Made by a program: the position numbers and the translations under genes. A stretch of 64,000 bases of DNA from Reichenbachiella sp. 5M10. GTDB lineage: Bacteria; Bacteroidota; Bacteroidia; Cytophagales; Cyclobacteriaceae. The notes under the pieces were generated by a model. It had not been told where the DNA came from. It worked only from the letters and a program-made list of their open reading frames with translations, and did no database searches. The stretch is taken from contig NZ_MDGR01000007.1 of NCBI RefSeq assembly GCF_002742335.1, positions 1,864,501 to 1,928,500 on the forward strand. Direction: 5' to 3'. Shown here one piece after another: positions 36,211-43,854 of this stretch (within the stretch, counting starts at the first letter, position 1; the number at the start of each line of letters is the position of its first letter).

Positions 36211-36705
36211 TTACAGCTTCATGAGCAGTTTGACAAACCAGTTCTGATCTGATTTGGTGAATTTGTCCAGTACCCCATCTACTTTCAACGAAAAGTCATT
36301 CAGCTCACGCGTAACTTTCTTGAATTCCCGTATTTCCTTAGAATCTCCAGAAACAGACTGTACCTGATTGAGAACCTTCAATATAGGTTCAATTTCTCGT
36401 CTTCGTCGCTCTTTAGACACTTGTCTAGCGAGTTCCCACACGTCCTTATTTGCATAGAAAAACTCCTTTCTCTCTCCTGCTTTGTGTTCCTTTTCTACGA
36501 TGCCCCAATCCATCAAGGCACGTAGATTCATGTTGACATTGCCCCGCGACATCTGGAGCTCACTCATCATCTCTTCGGCTGACAGTGATGCCGTAGACAC
36601 CAGTAGCAAGGCATGAATCTGAGCCATGGCTCGGTTGATTCCCCAACTAGATCCTAGAGTACCCCATGCTTGTATGTATTTGTCTCGCGCTTCTTTGTAA
36701 TCCAT
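36211..36705 (-). CDS. GbsR/MarR-family transcriptional regulator
   Basis: 164 aa. Winged-helix DNA-binding domain in the first 95 residues (GSSWGINRAMAQIHALLLVS, LSAEEMMSELQMSRGNVNMNLRALMDWGIVEKEHKAGERKEFFYA), then a C-terminal helical dimerisation region. The GNVNMNLRAL recognition helix and GERKEF wing are typical of GbsR-type MarR proteins, usually repressors that respond to small compounds. Inverted repeats lie both before it and before the downstream genes, so autoregulation plus control of the operon is likely. Confidence 0.88.
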   Translation of the reverse strand: MDYKEARDKYIQAWGTLGSSWGINRAMAQIHALLLVSTASLSAEEMMSELQMSRGNVNMNLRALMDWGIVEKEHKAGERKEFFYANKDVWELARQVSKERRRREIEPILKVLNQVQSVSGDSKEIREFKKVTRELNDFSLKVDGVLDKFTKSDQNWFVKLLMKL

Positions 36706-36733
36706 GATGTCACAAACGTAGTTATAATTATTA

Positions 36734-36757
36734 AAGTTTCAATTATGTTTGAAACTT
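36734..36757. promoter_or_regulatory. Inverted repeat upstream of the GbsR-type gene
   Basis: AAGTTTCAA (36734-36742) and TTGAAACTT (36749-36757), perfect 9-bp arms with a 6-bp spacer, 29 bases before the start. It shares the TGAAA-TT element with the repeat at 36169-36198. Probable autoregulatory operator. Confidence 0.55.
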
Positions 36758-36865
36758 ATTTATCTGTCGGTGCGGTTACTACGCAATAGATCTGCATCCG
36801 TTCTAAATATGCGCTATGAAGATAATTTTCACCCCCCTTATTGCACATCAAACAAAAATTACACT

Positions 36866-36882
36866 ACTTTGTGATTCAAAGT
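36866..36882. promoter_or_regulatory. Operator ACTTTG-N5-CAAAGT, copy 1
   Basis: Perfect 6-bp inverted repeat with a 5-bp spacer, ending 7 bases before the ATG at 36890; the flanking GTACTTT is also shared with copy 2. Position over the start region implies repression. Confidence 0.65.
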
Positions 36883-36889
36883 ACTTTTT

Positions 36890-37507
36890 ATGGAGAAGCA
36901 AAAATATATTGAAGACTTACAAGACATCAAGACGATAATGGATCGTTCGTCCAGATTCATCTCGCTGAGTGGTATGTCAGGTGTAGTAGCAGGTATCGTG
37001 GCTCTGTTGGGAGCATACTTAGCGTATGAGACTGTCTACACGGGTCAAAACTACCTCAGCTATCGACGTGCCGACATGACCAGCGAAAACGTCTTGCTGT
37101 TGATGGGAATTGCTTGTGGTGTGTTAATCCTTTCTTTGGCGGGAGGGTTGTATTTCACGCAAATCAAAGCCAAGAAATCCAACCAAAAACTATGGGACAA
37201 TCAGTCCAAAAGATTGATCATTAATCTTTTGATTCCATTGGCAGTGGGAGGTTTGGTTTGTCTCATACTCCTCTCCAAAGGTTTCGTAGGCATTATTGCT
37301 CCCTTTACGTTGATTTTCTACGGATTGGGACTGGTCAACGCCAGTAAATATACTTTGTCGGAAATCAGAAGTTTGGGCTTGATAGAGATTGCATTAGGAC
37401 TGATTGGATGTCAGTTCGTGGGGTTTGGGTTGATTCTTTGGGCTTTAGGATTCGGGGTATTGCATATCATCTACGGAATCGTCATGTACAAAAAGTACGA
37501 GTCGTGA
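36890..37507 (+). CDS. Membrane protein of the XrtN operon
   Basis: 205 aa, about six TM segments after a short helical N-terminus (IEDLQDIKTIMDRSSRFISLSG). The start LSGMSGVVAGIVALLGAY is typical of a Bacteroidota membrane family that is regularly encoded together with a small winged-helix regulator, as here. It probably senses or transmits a membrane signal to that regulator. Its stop overlaps the regulator's GTG start by 4 bases, giving tight coupling. First gene behind operator copy 1. Confidence 0.82.
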   Translation: MEKQKYIEDLQDIKTIMDRSSRFISLSGMSGVVAGIVALLGAYLAYETVYTGQNYLSYRRADMTSENVLLLMGIACGVLILSLAGGLYFTQIKAKKSNQKLWDNQSKRLIINLLIPLAVGGLVCLILLSKGFVGIIAPFTLIFYGLGLVNASKYTLSEIRSLGLIEIALGLIGCQFVGFGLILWALGFGVLHIIYGIVMYKKYES

Positions 37508-37797
37508 AGGACATTCTGCAGGATTTAAATAAGGCCTTTGAGAATAAGGTGCGTCTCGGGATTATGTCTGCCCTAGTGGTCAATGACACCTTGGATTTCA
37601 ACAGTCTCAAGGACCTACTCGGCGTGACGGATGGCAACTTGGCATCCCATATCAAGTCTTTGACCAAAAGCAGTTATGTACATACAGAGAAGCAGTTCGT
37701 CAACAACAAACCACATACTCAATACTCTGCCACCGAATTGGGCAGAGCCGCTTTCATCAAGCATATCAAAGCCATCGAACAATTATTAAGGAACTAA
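37504..37797 (+). CDS. Small winged-helix transcriptional regulator (HTH_34-like)
   Basis: 97 aa from GTG 37504, chosen because it gives the family length and a GTGA overlap with the membrane-protein stop. An open frame further upstream lies inside that gene. Compact winged helix: FENKVRLGIMSALVVNDTLDFNSLKDLLGVTDGNLASHIKSL, then a wing (EKQFVNNKPHTQYSATE). The TDGNLASHIKSL recognition helix is the HTH_34 pattern. It most likely binds the ACTTTG-N5-CAAAGT repeats on either side of its own operon segment. Confidence 0.85.
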   Translation: MKDILQDLNKAFENKVRLGIMSALVVNDTLDFNSLKDLLGVTDGNLASHIKSLTKSSYVHTEKQFVNNKPHTQYSATELGRAAFIKHIKAIEQLLRN

Positions 37798-37812
37798 AAA
37801 TTTTATCTAATC

Positions 37813-37829
37813 ACTTTGTATTTCAAAGT
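37813..37829. promoter_or_regulatory. Operator ACTTTG-N5-CAAAGT, copy 2
   Basis: Same inverted repeat as at 36866-36882 with a different spacer (TATTT) and the same trailing GTACTTT, 16 bases before the VIT-protein ATG at 37846. The duplication of the whole block at two promoters marks it as a functional site. Confidence 0.65.
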
Positions 37830-37845
37830 ACTTTCCAATCAAACC

Positions 37846-40368
37846 ATGAAGAATCAGAAACATATCACACTAGGCCTTGTTTTGGTCATTTTGTCGTCTA
37901 TCGTCTATGGGCTAGAAATTTATTTTAACACAGATACCGAGGGAGAACCTTTTGGAGCACTCTTTTTTTTACACTATACTCCTGCCCTGTTGTATATGTT
38001 CTTTGTCAAGTATGAAGACAAACATTTTTGGCGGTTCTTTCAGAAGGAAAATTTCGCTCCCCATACCCTCCTTTTGGTCTTATTCAATATCAGTGCATAT
38101 TCCCTAAACCGAAACCTTCCTGTGTTCAATGAGTCTACCGATTGGCTCACGGTATTTTTGGTCATCGAGAATGGTCTGCTGATAAGCTACGCCTTGGTCA
38201 ACAAACCGTCCAAGTACTTTGAGTACACGCTGTGCTTTTTCTTGGTTATCGCATTGTTTTTCAATGTGTATCAAACCCTCATGATTTTACCCATTTCATT
38301 TATCGGAATAATAGCGTCTCCATTTTTCGGAATATCCTTACTCCTATTCATTCCTATGTTCTATATAGCAAGTATCACCACACTACTGAGCACTTTAAAA
38401 TGGCATCACGGTCATCAAATCGCTGCGGGAACTGCCGTCGTACTATCTGTGGGTATAATGGCTAGTTTCTGTACACAATGGCAGGCCATAGAGAATACGG
38501 TATTGAAATCCAAATTGGTCCAAGACGCTCCCTTCTCAGATGACCAAGGGCTACCAGATTGGGTTTCTATTGCTCAGTCGATTGACGATGGCCCCTTCAC
38601 AGAAAAGTATCTCAAAACTGGGCTTGTTTACCAAAGGTTTGCAAACTACCGAAACTCAGGTTTCTCGTCTATATGGAGATCTTCTCTAGATCAAAAATTC
38701 GTACACGACCCGTTGGTTTCTATTGCTTCTATTTTCATGAAGAAAAGCACGTTGGACGAAATGACTAAAATCAAAGTTCTCAATTATCTCTATGATGCGA
38801 GGCATCAAACTACGGATCGGTTTTGGAGTGGAGAAAACCTAAAAAGTAAGCAGATAGTCACGAATGTCGAGCTGTTTCCCGAAGAGAGACTGAGTTTTAC
38901 CGAACAAATCATCACCATCTCCAATGATCGTATGAGTAGAGGCAGGTGGAGGAGTCAACAGGAAGCTCTATTTACGTTTGATATGCCCGAAGGCGGTGTA
39001 GTCACTTCCTTGTCTCTGTGGATCGAAGGGCAAGAAGCCAAGGCTATTTTGACCTCTAAGAGCAAGGCACAAAAAGCATACAACACGATAGTAGGTCGTG
39101 AACGACGCGACCCTTCGGTCGCCTTTTGGATGGAAGGAAACAAAGTCCGTGTACGTGTATTTCCCTGTACGCCTGAGGAAGATCGGAAGTTCAAAATAGG
39201 CATAACCGCTCCTTTGGTACTGACCGGACAGCAGTTGAACTATCAATCTGTTGGCTTCAAAGGGCCTGATTACTCCAAAGCCGATGGTGCCATACATGTC
39301 GTCACCCATGGTGCAGATCTCGTACAGTCTACGCTCGATTTTGACGAAAGCCCAATGTATCGCACATGGCAAGGGAGCTACGTACGGGATTGGAGCCTGT
39401 CTATTGACGACACCCGCCTACCCAAAGGCAGTTTCTCATTTCATGATGAGCATTTTGCTGTAGAGAAAACCACTCTGCTCCAAAGAGATCTGACGCCTAC
39501 GGTCGTATATATGGATGTATCCAATGCTTGGACTACACAGGAATTAGAAGAAGTATCTGTGCTGTTACAAGAACAAGAAATTTATACGTTCACAACTCAC
39601 ATGAAGAAAATAACGTCTCCCAAGTCGATCGCAAGAATAGCGGACACCAATCTACCAACCTTTACCTTATTCCCCTTTCACCAAGTCCAAGCAGATCAAG
39701 CGATCATCATCACCAAGGGAGGAAAAGCAACGCCTAATCTAGCTGATCTCAAAAACACACCATTCAAAGACGATCTGTTCAAACATATCAAGGAACAAAG
39801 TAGTGCTCCTTTGGTTTTGGATATTGGTAACGAACCGTCAGACTACATGAAGTCCCTCAAGGAATTTGGAGTCATCGATCATCACCTGCTGAGCATGACG
39901 GAGTTGATCCAATGCTTCGATCAGCATCATTTTCCCATCGCAAACCATGACCCTAATCTAACGGTAATCCCTCAAAATGGGCTTTCGATTCGGCGTCTTG
40001 ATTCTGCTAAAGCAAACGGTAAGCAAGCATCCGATCATCTCATGCGTTTATTCTACTACCAAGAGATCATGAGCAAAATTGGAAACCAATACTTCACCGA
40101 AGACGGCAATGAGTACATCGAAGAGCATATCGTAGATCAAGCTGCTAGAGCCAATATCGTGACTCCCCTATCAAGTTTGATTGTCTTGGAAACTCAACAA
40201 GACTATGATCGATTTGACATCCAAAAGAAAAAGGACTCTTTGGGCAATGCCAATATCAGTAATGCAGGCGCAGTACCCGAACCACACGAGTGGGCCTTGA
40301 TCATCGCTGGGATTGGCGTATTGTTTTTCTGGTATTGGAGTTCAAAAAAAGCCTCTGTTCAGTCATGA
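37846..40368 (+). CDS. XrtN-system VIT-domain membrane protein with PEP-CTERM-like end
   Basis: 840 aa. ATG 37846 chosen; an in-frame TTG 30 bases upstream lies within the operator. Five or six N-terminal TM segments (1 to about 210), then a VIT-type domain (about 335-455) with NVELFPEERLSFTEQ, EALFTFDMPEGGVVTSLSLWIEG and KVRVRVFPCTPEEDRKFKIGI, and a mixed domain to about 800. The C-terminus is VPEPHEWALIIAGIGVLFFW followed by a basic SSKKA tail, a PEP-CTERM-type signal. Exosortase N systems characteristically pair with such a VIT protein, which is probably the substrate or partner. Stop and exosortase start overlap (ATGA). Confidence 0.88.
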   Translation: MKNQKHITLGLVLVILSSIVYGLEIYFNTDTEGEPFGALFFLHYTPALLYMFFVKYEDKHFWRFFQKENFAPHTLLLVLFNISAYSLNRNLPVFNESTDWLTVFLVIENGLLISYALVNKPSKYFEYTLCFFLVIALFFNVYQTLMILPISFIGIIASPFFGISLLLFIPMFYIASITTLLSTLKWHHGHQIAAGTAVVLSVGIMASFCTQWQAIENTVLKSKLVQDAPFSDDQGLPDWVSIAQSIDDGPFTEKYLKTGLVYQRFANYRNSGFSSIWRSSLDQKFVHDPLVSIASIFMKKSTLDEMTKIKVLNYLYDARHQTTDRFWSGENLKSKQIVTNVELFPEERLSFTEQIITISNDRMSRGRWRSQQEALFTFDMPEGGVVTSLSLWIEGQEAKAILTSKSKAQKAYNTIVGRERRDPSVAFWMEGNKVRVRVFPCTPEEDRKFKIGITAPLVLTGQQLNYQSVGFKGPDYSKADGAIHVVTHGADLVQSTLDFDESPMYRTWQGSYVRDWSLSIDDTRLPKGSFSFHDEHFAVEKTTLLQRDLTPTVVYMDVSNAWTTQELEEVSVLLQEQEIYTFTTHMKKITSPKSIARIADTNLPTFTLFPFHQVQADQAIIITKGGKATPNLADLKNTPFKDDLFKHIKEQSSAPLVLDIGNEPSDYMKSLKEFGVIDHHLLSMTELIQCFDQHHFPIANHDPNLTVIPQNGLSIRRLDSAKANGKQASDHLMRLFYYQEIMSKIGNQYFTEDGNEYIEEHIVDQAARANIVTPLSSLIVLETQQDYDRFDIQKKKDSLGNANISNAGAVPEPHEWALIIAGIGVLFFWYWSSKKASVQS

Positions 40369-41705
40369 CATTCACACTTGCCAATCGCATAAAAACATAT
40401 TGGCCTTGGACTATCGCAGCGATAGTTCCTCTGGCACTATTCTTAGGGTTTTATCCTCAGTATCTCCGCAGCGGCACGTTCTTTTGGATCTGTCTACTCA
40501 CCTTGCCTTTGTCTATGCAATCTCGGGCGATAGGACGTGGGCGTTACATTTTTTGGATGGGCTTAGGAGTCACTGTTGTATCTATGGTTCTTCCTACCAC
40601 CATTGGAGTGTATGTACTGATGTGTCTCATACTTATATTGCTGATGGAGTCTATCGTTGGTCGACTAAACTATACCCTATTGATACACGCTCTACTGGCT
40701 TCTCCGCTGTTCAGTTATTTTAGTAGTTTGATTAGCTTTCCGATACGCCTACAATTGTCCAAAATCGTATCCTATATGCTTCAAAGTATTGGAGCAGATG
40801 TTCGAATCGAAGGTAACATGGTACAACTAGGTAGCCATTCATTCTTGGTAGACGAGGCATGCGCAGGCATGCACATGCTTGGCTATGGACTATTGTTTGG
40901 CACGATCATTCTTTCGGTTTTCACCAAAAATAAGATCCTTAGTTTGAAAGCATTACTTACCTACTATGTAATACTACTTGCCTTGATCTTTTTAGGCAAT
41001 GTCGTTAGAATCACATTACTTATTTTGTTTCAAATCGAGTCAGATCATTGGTTTCATGAGGGACTGGGTCTGCTTTTGTATGTCTGTCAGATATTGATTC
41101 CATTTTATGGGATTGTACAATGGGGAACGAACAAGCTCCCCGTACAAAATATGGCTGCTAGTCGTCAGGAGCACGTCCCTCTGTTCCCCAAATGGCAATA
41201 CGCTATGTTATGTCTGTTGATGGGAGTACTCACAGCTAGACAGCAACAAAAAACTGCAGGCTACAAACCAGCTGGGCAAAGCATCAATCTACCTGGCTAT
41301 CAATCCATCGACCTTGGCAACCAGATAATCAAGCTTCAAAACACACAAGGACTGATCTATATCAAACCCCCTGTACCTGCCTATCGTGCAGATCACAATC
41401 CCATAATCTGTTGGCAAGGCAGTGGCTATTCGTTCAAAAGAATAGAAAAATGGTTCATTCAAGATATTCAAATCAACCACGCAGAACTGATCAAAGGAGA
41501 AGACAAGATTTATACGGCATGGTGGTTTGAAAGCCTAGAACACAAAACAGGGGATCAACTGGAATGGCGAAAATATGGGATACTCCATAATGAAGACTTC
41601 TATTTGATCAATCTCACATGCAACACCAAAGAGGAATTAAACAAACAGTTACGCACCCTCCTGGGTCAAAATATAATATCACCTAAAAAAAACAGTACCT
41701 CATGA
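40365..41705 (+). CDS. xrtN: Exosortase N (XrtN)
   Basis: 446 aa, from ATG 40365, which overlaps the VIT gene stop. About eight TM segments. Exosortase catalytic triad: Cys166 in VDEACAGMHML, Arg215 in GNVVRITLL and His231 in HWFHEGLG. A C-terminal extracytoplasmic domain (about 300-446) follows. It recognises PEP-CTERM-like tails, cleaves them and probably transfers the protein to an envelope glycan or anchor. The neighbouring VIT protein carries a matching tail. Confidence 0.9.
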   Translation: MTFTLANRIKTYWPWTIAAIVPLALFLGFYPQYLRSGTFFWICLLTLPLSMQSRAIGRGRYIFWMGLGVTVVSMVLPTTIGVYVLMCLILILLMESIVGRLNYTLLIHALLASPLFSYFSSLISFPIRLQLSKIVSYMLQSIGADVRIEGNMVQLGSHSFLVDEACAGMHMLGYGLLFGTIILSVFTKNKILSLKALLTYYVILLALIFLGNVVRITLLILFQIESDHWFHEGLGLLLYVCQILIPFYGIVQWGTNKLPVQNMAASRQEHVPLFPKWQYAMLCLLMGVLTARQQQKTAGYKPAGQSINLPGYQSIDLGNQIIKLQNTQGLIYIKPPVPAYRADHNPIICWQGSGYSFKRIEKWFIQDIQINHAELIKGEDKIYTAWWFESLEHKTGDQLEWRKYGILHNEDFYLINLTCNTKEELNKQLRTLLGQNIISPKKNSTS

Positions 41706-42133
41706 AATCCAAAATCACCTCTTACATCCCTCCTGCTTTATTCTTCATGTTCATCCTATGGATGATTCTGTCGGCAGATCTAGATCACCAGAATCTCATC
41801 ATGGACATAGGACATAGTGTACCTCATGGGGACAAGGTGGGGCATTTTCTTCTTTTTGGAATCCTCGCGTTGCTGACCAATATGGCTCTGAAGTTTAGAA
41901 GGACTTCTCTTGCTAGTCGCAAGTTTCATATGGGCTCATTGCTGGTCTTTGCCTTTGCGATCTGCGAGGAGTTTACACAGCTGGCCTTTCAGACGAGAAC
42001 GTTCGATTGGGTAGACATGCTTTTTGACCTGTTTGGAATTGGCCTACTCTCTTCTATTTCATTCAGAAGATTCTTGGTTCATCAATTTCAAACTTTGACT
42101 CACTATCTCGCCCGAAAACTGCATGTAGACTAA
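41702..42133 (+). CDS. VanZ-like membrane protein
   Basis: 143 aa, four TM segments, VanZ-family features: SVPHGDKVGHFLLFGILALLTN and FAICEEFTQLAFQTRTFDWVDMLFDLFGIGLL, including the conserved D-K-H and E-x-Q-R/F-D--D patterns. VanZ-like proteins often accompany exosortase/archaeosortase loci, where they may help envelope polymer assembly. The ATGA overlap with xrtN makes it part of the operon. Confidence 0.85.
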   Translation: MKSKITSYIPPALFFMFILWMILSADLDHQNLIMDIGHSVPHGDKVGHFLLFGILALLTNMALKFRRTSLASRKFHMGSLLVFAFAICEEFTQLAFQTRTFDWVDMLFDLFGIGLLSSISFRRFLVHQFQTLTHYLARKLHVD

Positions 42134-42150
42134 CACAGTATTTTAATTTG

Positions 42151-42191
42151 ACCCTGAACAGAACCCATTCAAAGCAGGTTTTGTTCAGGGT
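42151..42191. terminator. Terminator-like hairpin after the XrtN operon
   Basis: ACCCTGAACAGAACC pairs with GGTTTTGTTCAGGGT around a 10-11-base loop. No T-run follows on the plus strand, but T/A-rich sequence lies on its left side, so it may work as a bidirectional or Rho-assisted terminator. Confidence 0.6.
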
Positions 42192-42346
42192 TGAGTCAGA
42201 GGTCAACCCAAAAGCTTATCTCTGATTTTTCACCCCTATAAATCGTGCTGTGATATCAAAGGTTTTCCATGACATTTTTGAGTCTTGGTGTTTCATTCCT
42301 ACTACTTAGAAACTATACTTGCGAGACATAATTAACCCTATAAATA

Positions 42347-43738
42347 ATGCCATTAAAATCATCGCATTTAGTGCTGTTTTTAATCCTCCTGTCTACCCAA
42401 TTATTTGCAAACCCGCATACGATACAGTACCTCAAGAAGGACGCTTCTCTGCATGAGATCAAACAACTACATGAAGACCAGTGGATAGATTATACAGAGC
42501 CTGTCTATGAAGGAACTGCCAATGGCATTTACTGGTTTAGGATAGAAATTCCCGCATCAACGGAATCTCATATAGTCACCATTCCCGAATCCCATATCAC
42601 TAGAGCATCACTCTATCAGGGGAAAGACGAGATTCTGCCCTTAGCTGACACACGCTATAGGAGCTTCTCGATCGCCCCCTCTCCTAGCGCAACCACTTAC
42701 TACCTGAGGGTCAACTGTCGATTGGAAGCCAGAATCCCGCTACAAATAGAGCCATCAATGCGCTATCATAGATCCGAACAATATGAATTCCTAAGCATGG
42801 GGATCTATTACGGAGTGGTCATTTGTGTGGTCTTTATCAATCTCATCTCCTTCATTATCTTCGGAAACAAAGGTTATATTCAATACCTATTCATGCCCAT
42901 CGGTATGTCCATCAATTCTGTGTACAAAGACGGCATTTTTGCGCTTCTGTTTGGTTCTATAGGTCTCAATGAATACATCGAACCTACCCTCAACAGTATT
43001 TTGGCGATCACTTGTGTCTTTTGTATTGAGAGCTACCTCAGTATCAACCGACACTATCCCCGATTGTATCGAATCGGCATTGCTTTTGTCGTCCTGTCAC
43101 AGTTGCTCAATATTGGCGTGCTCCTGACACATGGGGCTTTCTCCCTCTATGTCTCCACCGACTTGGCTATTCTGTTGGCATTAGACACATTCTGGCTATC
43201 AGGCTTTTTGCTTTGGAGGAAAACGAAAACCATAGAGTCTGGCTGGTTTTCCGTGGCGTATGGCATACCGCTCTTTGTAGCGCATGGATACTATCTGAGT
43301 CCCTACTTCGGCTTAGACTTTATGAATATATCATTTATGTGGTACAAGGTCGGGTCTGTATTCGAAATGGCGATTTTCACCTACGCCATTATGTTTCAAT
43401 CCAAAAAGATAGCCTTGAAAAACCAAGAGATGAGACAAACGATCGTGGACTATACCCATCAGCTCAACAAGCTACATGACAAGCCCAATGAAAAGGAAGC
43501 GCAAACCTTAGAACTCATCAAGCGCTACCGGTTCACGCTCAAAGAGGTAGAAGTTCTCCAGGATATAGCAGATGGGTGCACCAACAAAGAAATCGCGGAC
43601 AAACACTTCATCAGTCAGAATACAGTCAAGTACCACATCAGGCACATCTTCGAAAAACTGAATGTAAACAACCGCAAAGAAGCCGGAAACAAACTCATGC
43701 ATCCCGCTGATGAACCCTCAACAACGACTCAAATTTAA
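42347..43738 (+). CDS. 7TMR-DISM receptor fused to a LuxR-type HTH
   Basis: 463 aa one-component-like membrane regulator. Signal peptide, extracellular 7TMR-DISMED2-type beta domain (about 25-145), seven TM segments (about 155-350), a coiled linker and a LuxR/GerE helix-turn-helix at about 395-455 (FTLKEVEVLQDIADGCTNKEIADKHFISQNTVKYHIRHIFEKL). An extracellular ligand would change DNA binding at the membrane. The giant T9SS surface protein begins 117 bases downstream on the same strand and is the obvious candidate target. The ligand is unknown. Confidence 0.9.
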   Translation: MPLKSSHLVLFLILLSTQLFANPHTIQYLKKDASLHEIKQLHEDQWIDYTEPVYEGTANGIYWFRIEIPASTESHIVTIPESHITRASLYQGKDEILPLADTRYRSFSIAPSPSATTYYLRVNCRLEARIPLQIEPSMRYHRSEQYEFLSMGIYYGVVICVVFINLISFIIFGNKGYIQYLFMPIGMSINSVYKDGIFALLFGSIGLNEYIEPTLNSILAITCVFCIESYLSINRHYPRLYRIGIAFVVLSQLLNIGVLLTHGAFSLYVSTDLAILLALDTFWLSGFLLWRKTKTIESGWFSVAYGIPLFVAHGYYLSPYFGLDFMNISFMWYKVGSVFEMAIFTYAIMFQSKKIALKNQEMRQTIVDYTHQLNKLHDKPNEKEAQTLELIKRYRFTLKEVEVLQDIADGCTNKEIADKHFISQNTVKYHIRHIFEKLNVNNRKEAGNKLMHPADEPSTTTQI

Positions 43739-43854
43739 CCCTCTCATAATAAGACAATTACCCGAATGGGTGGGAAAAACCACCCCCTCCTTTTTTGTCG
43801 TTGACCTAGCCATTGCGATAGCTTGCTGCACAGTTAAACAAACAGCAAATTTCA

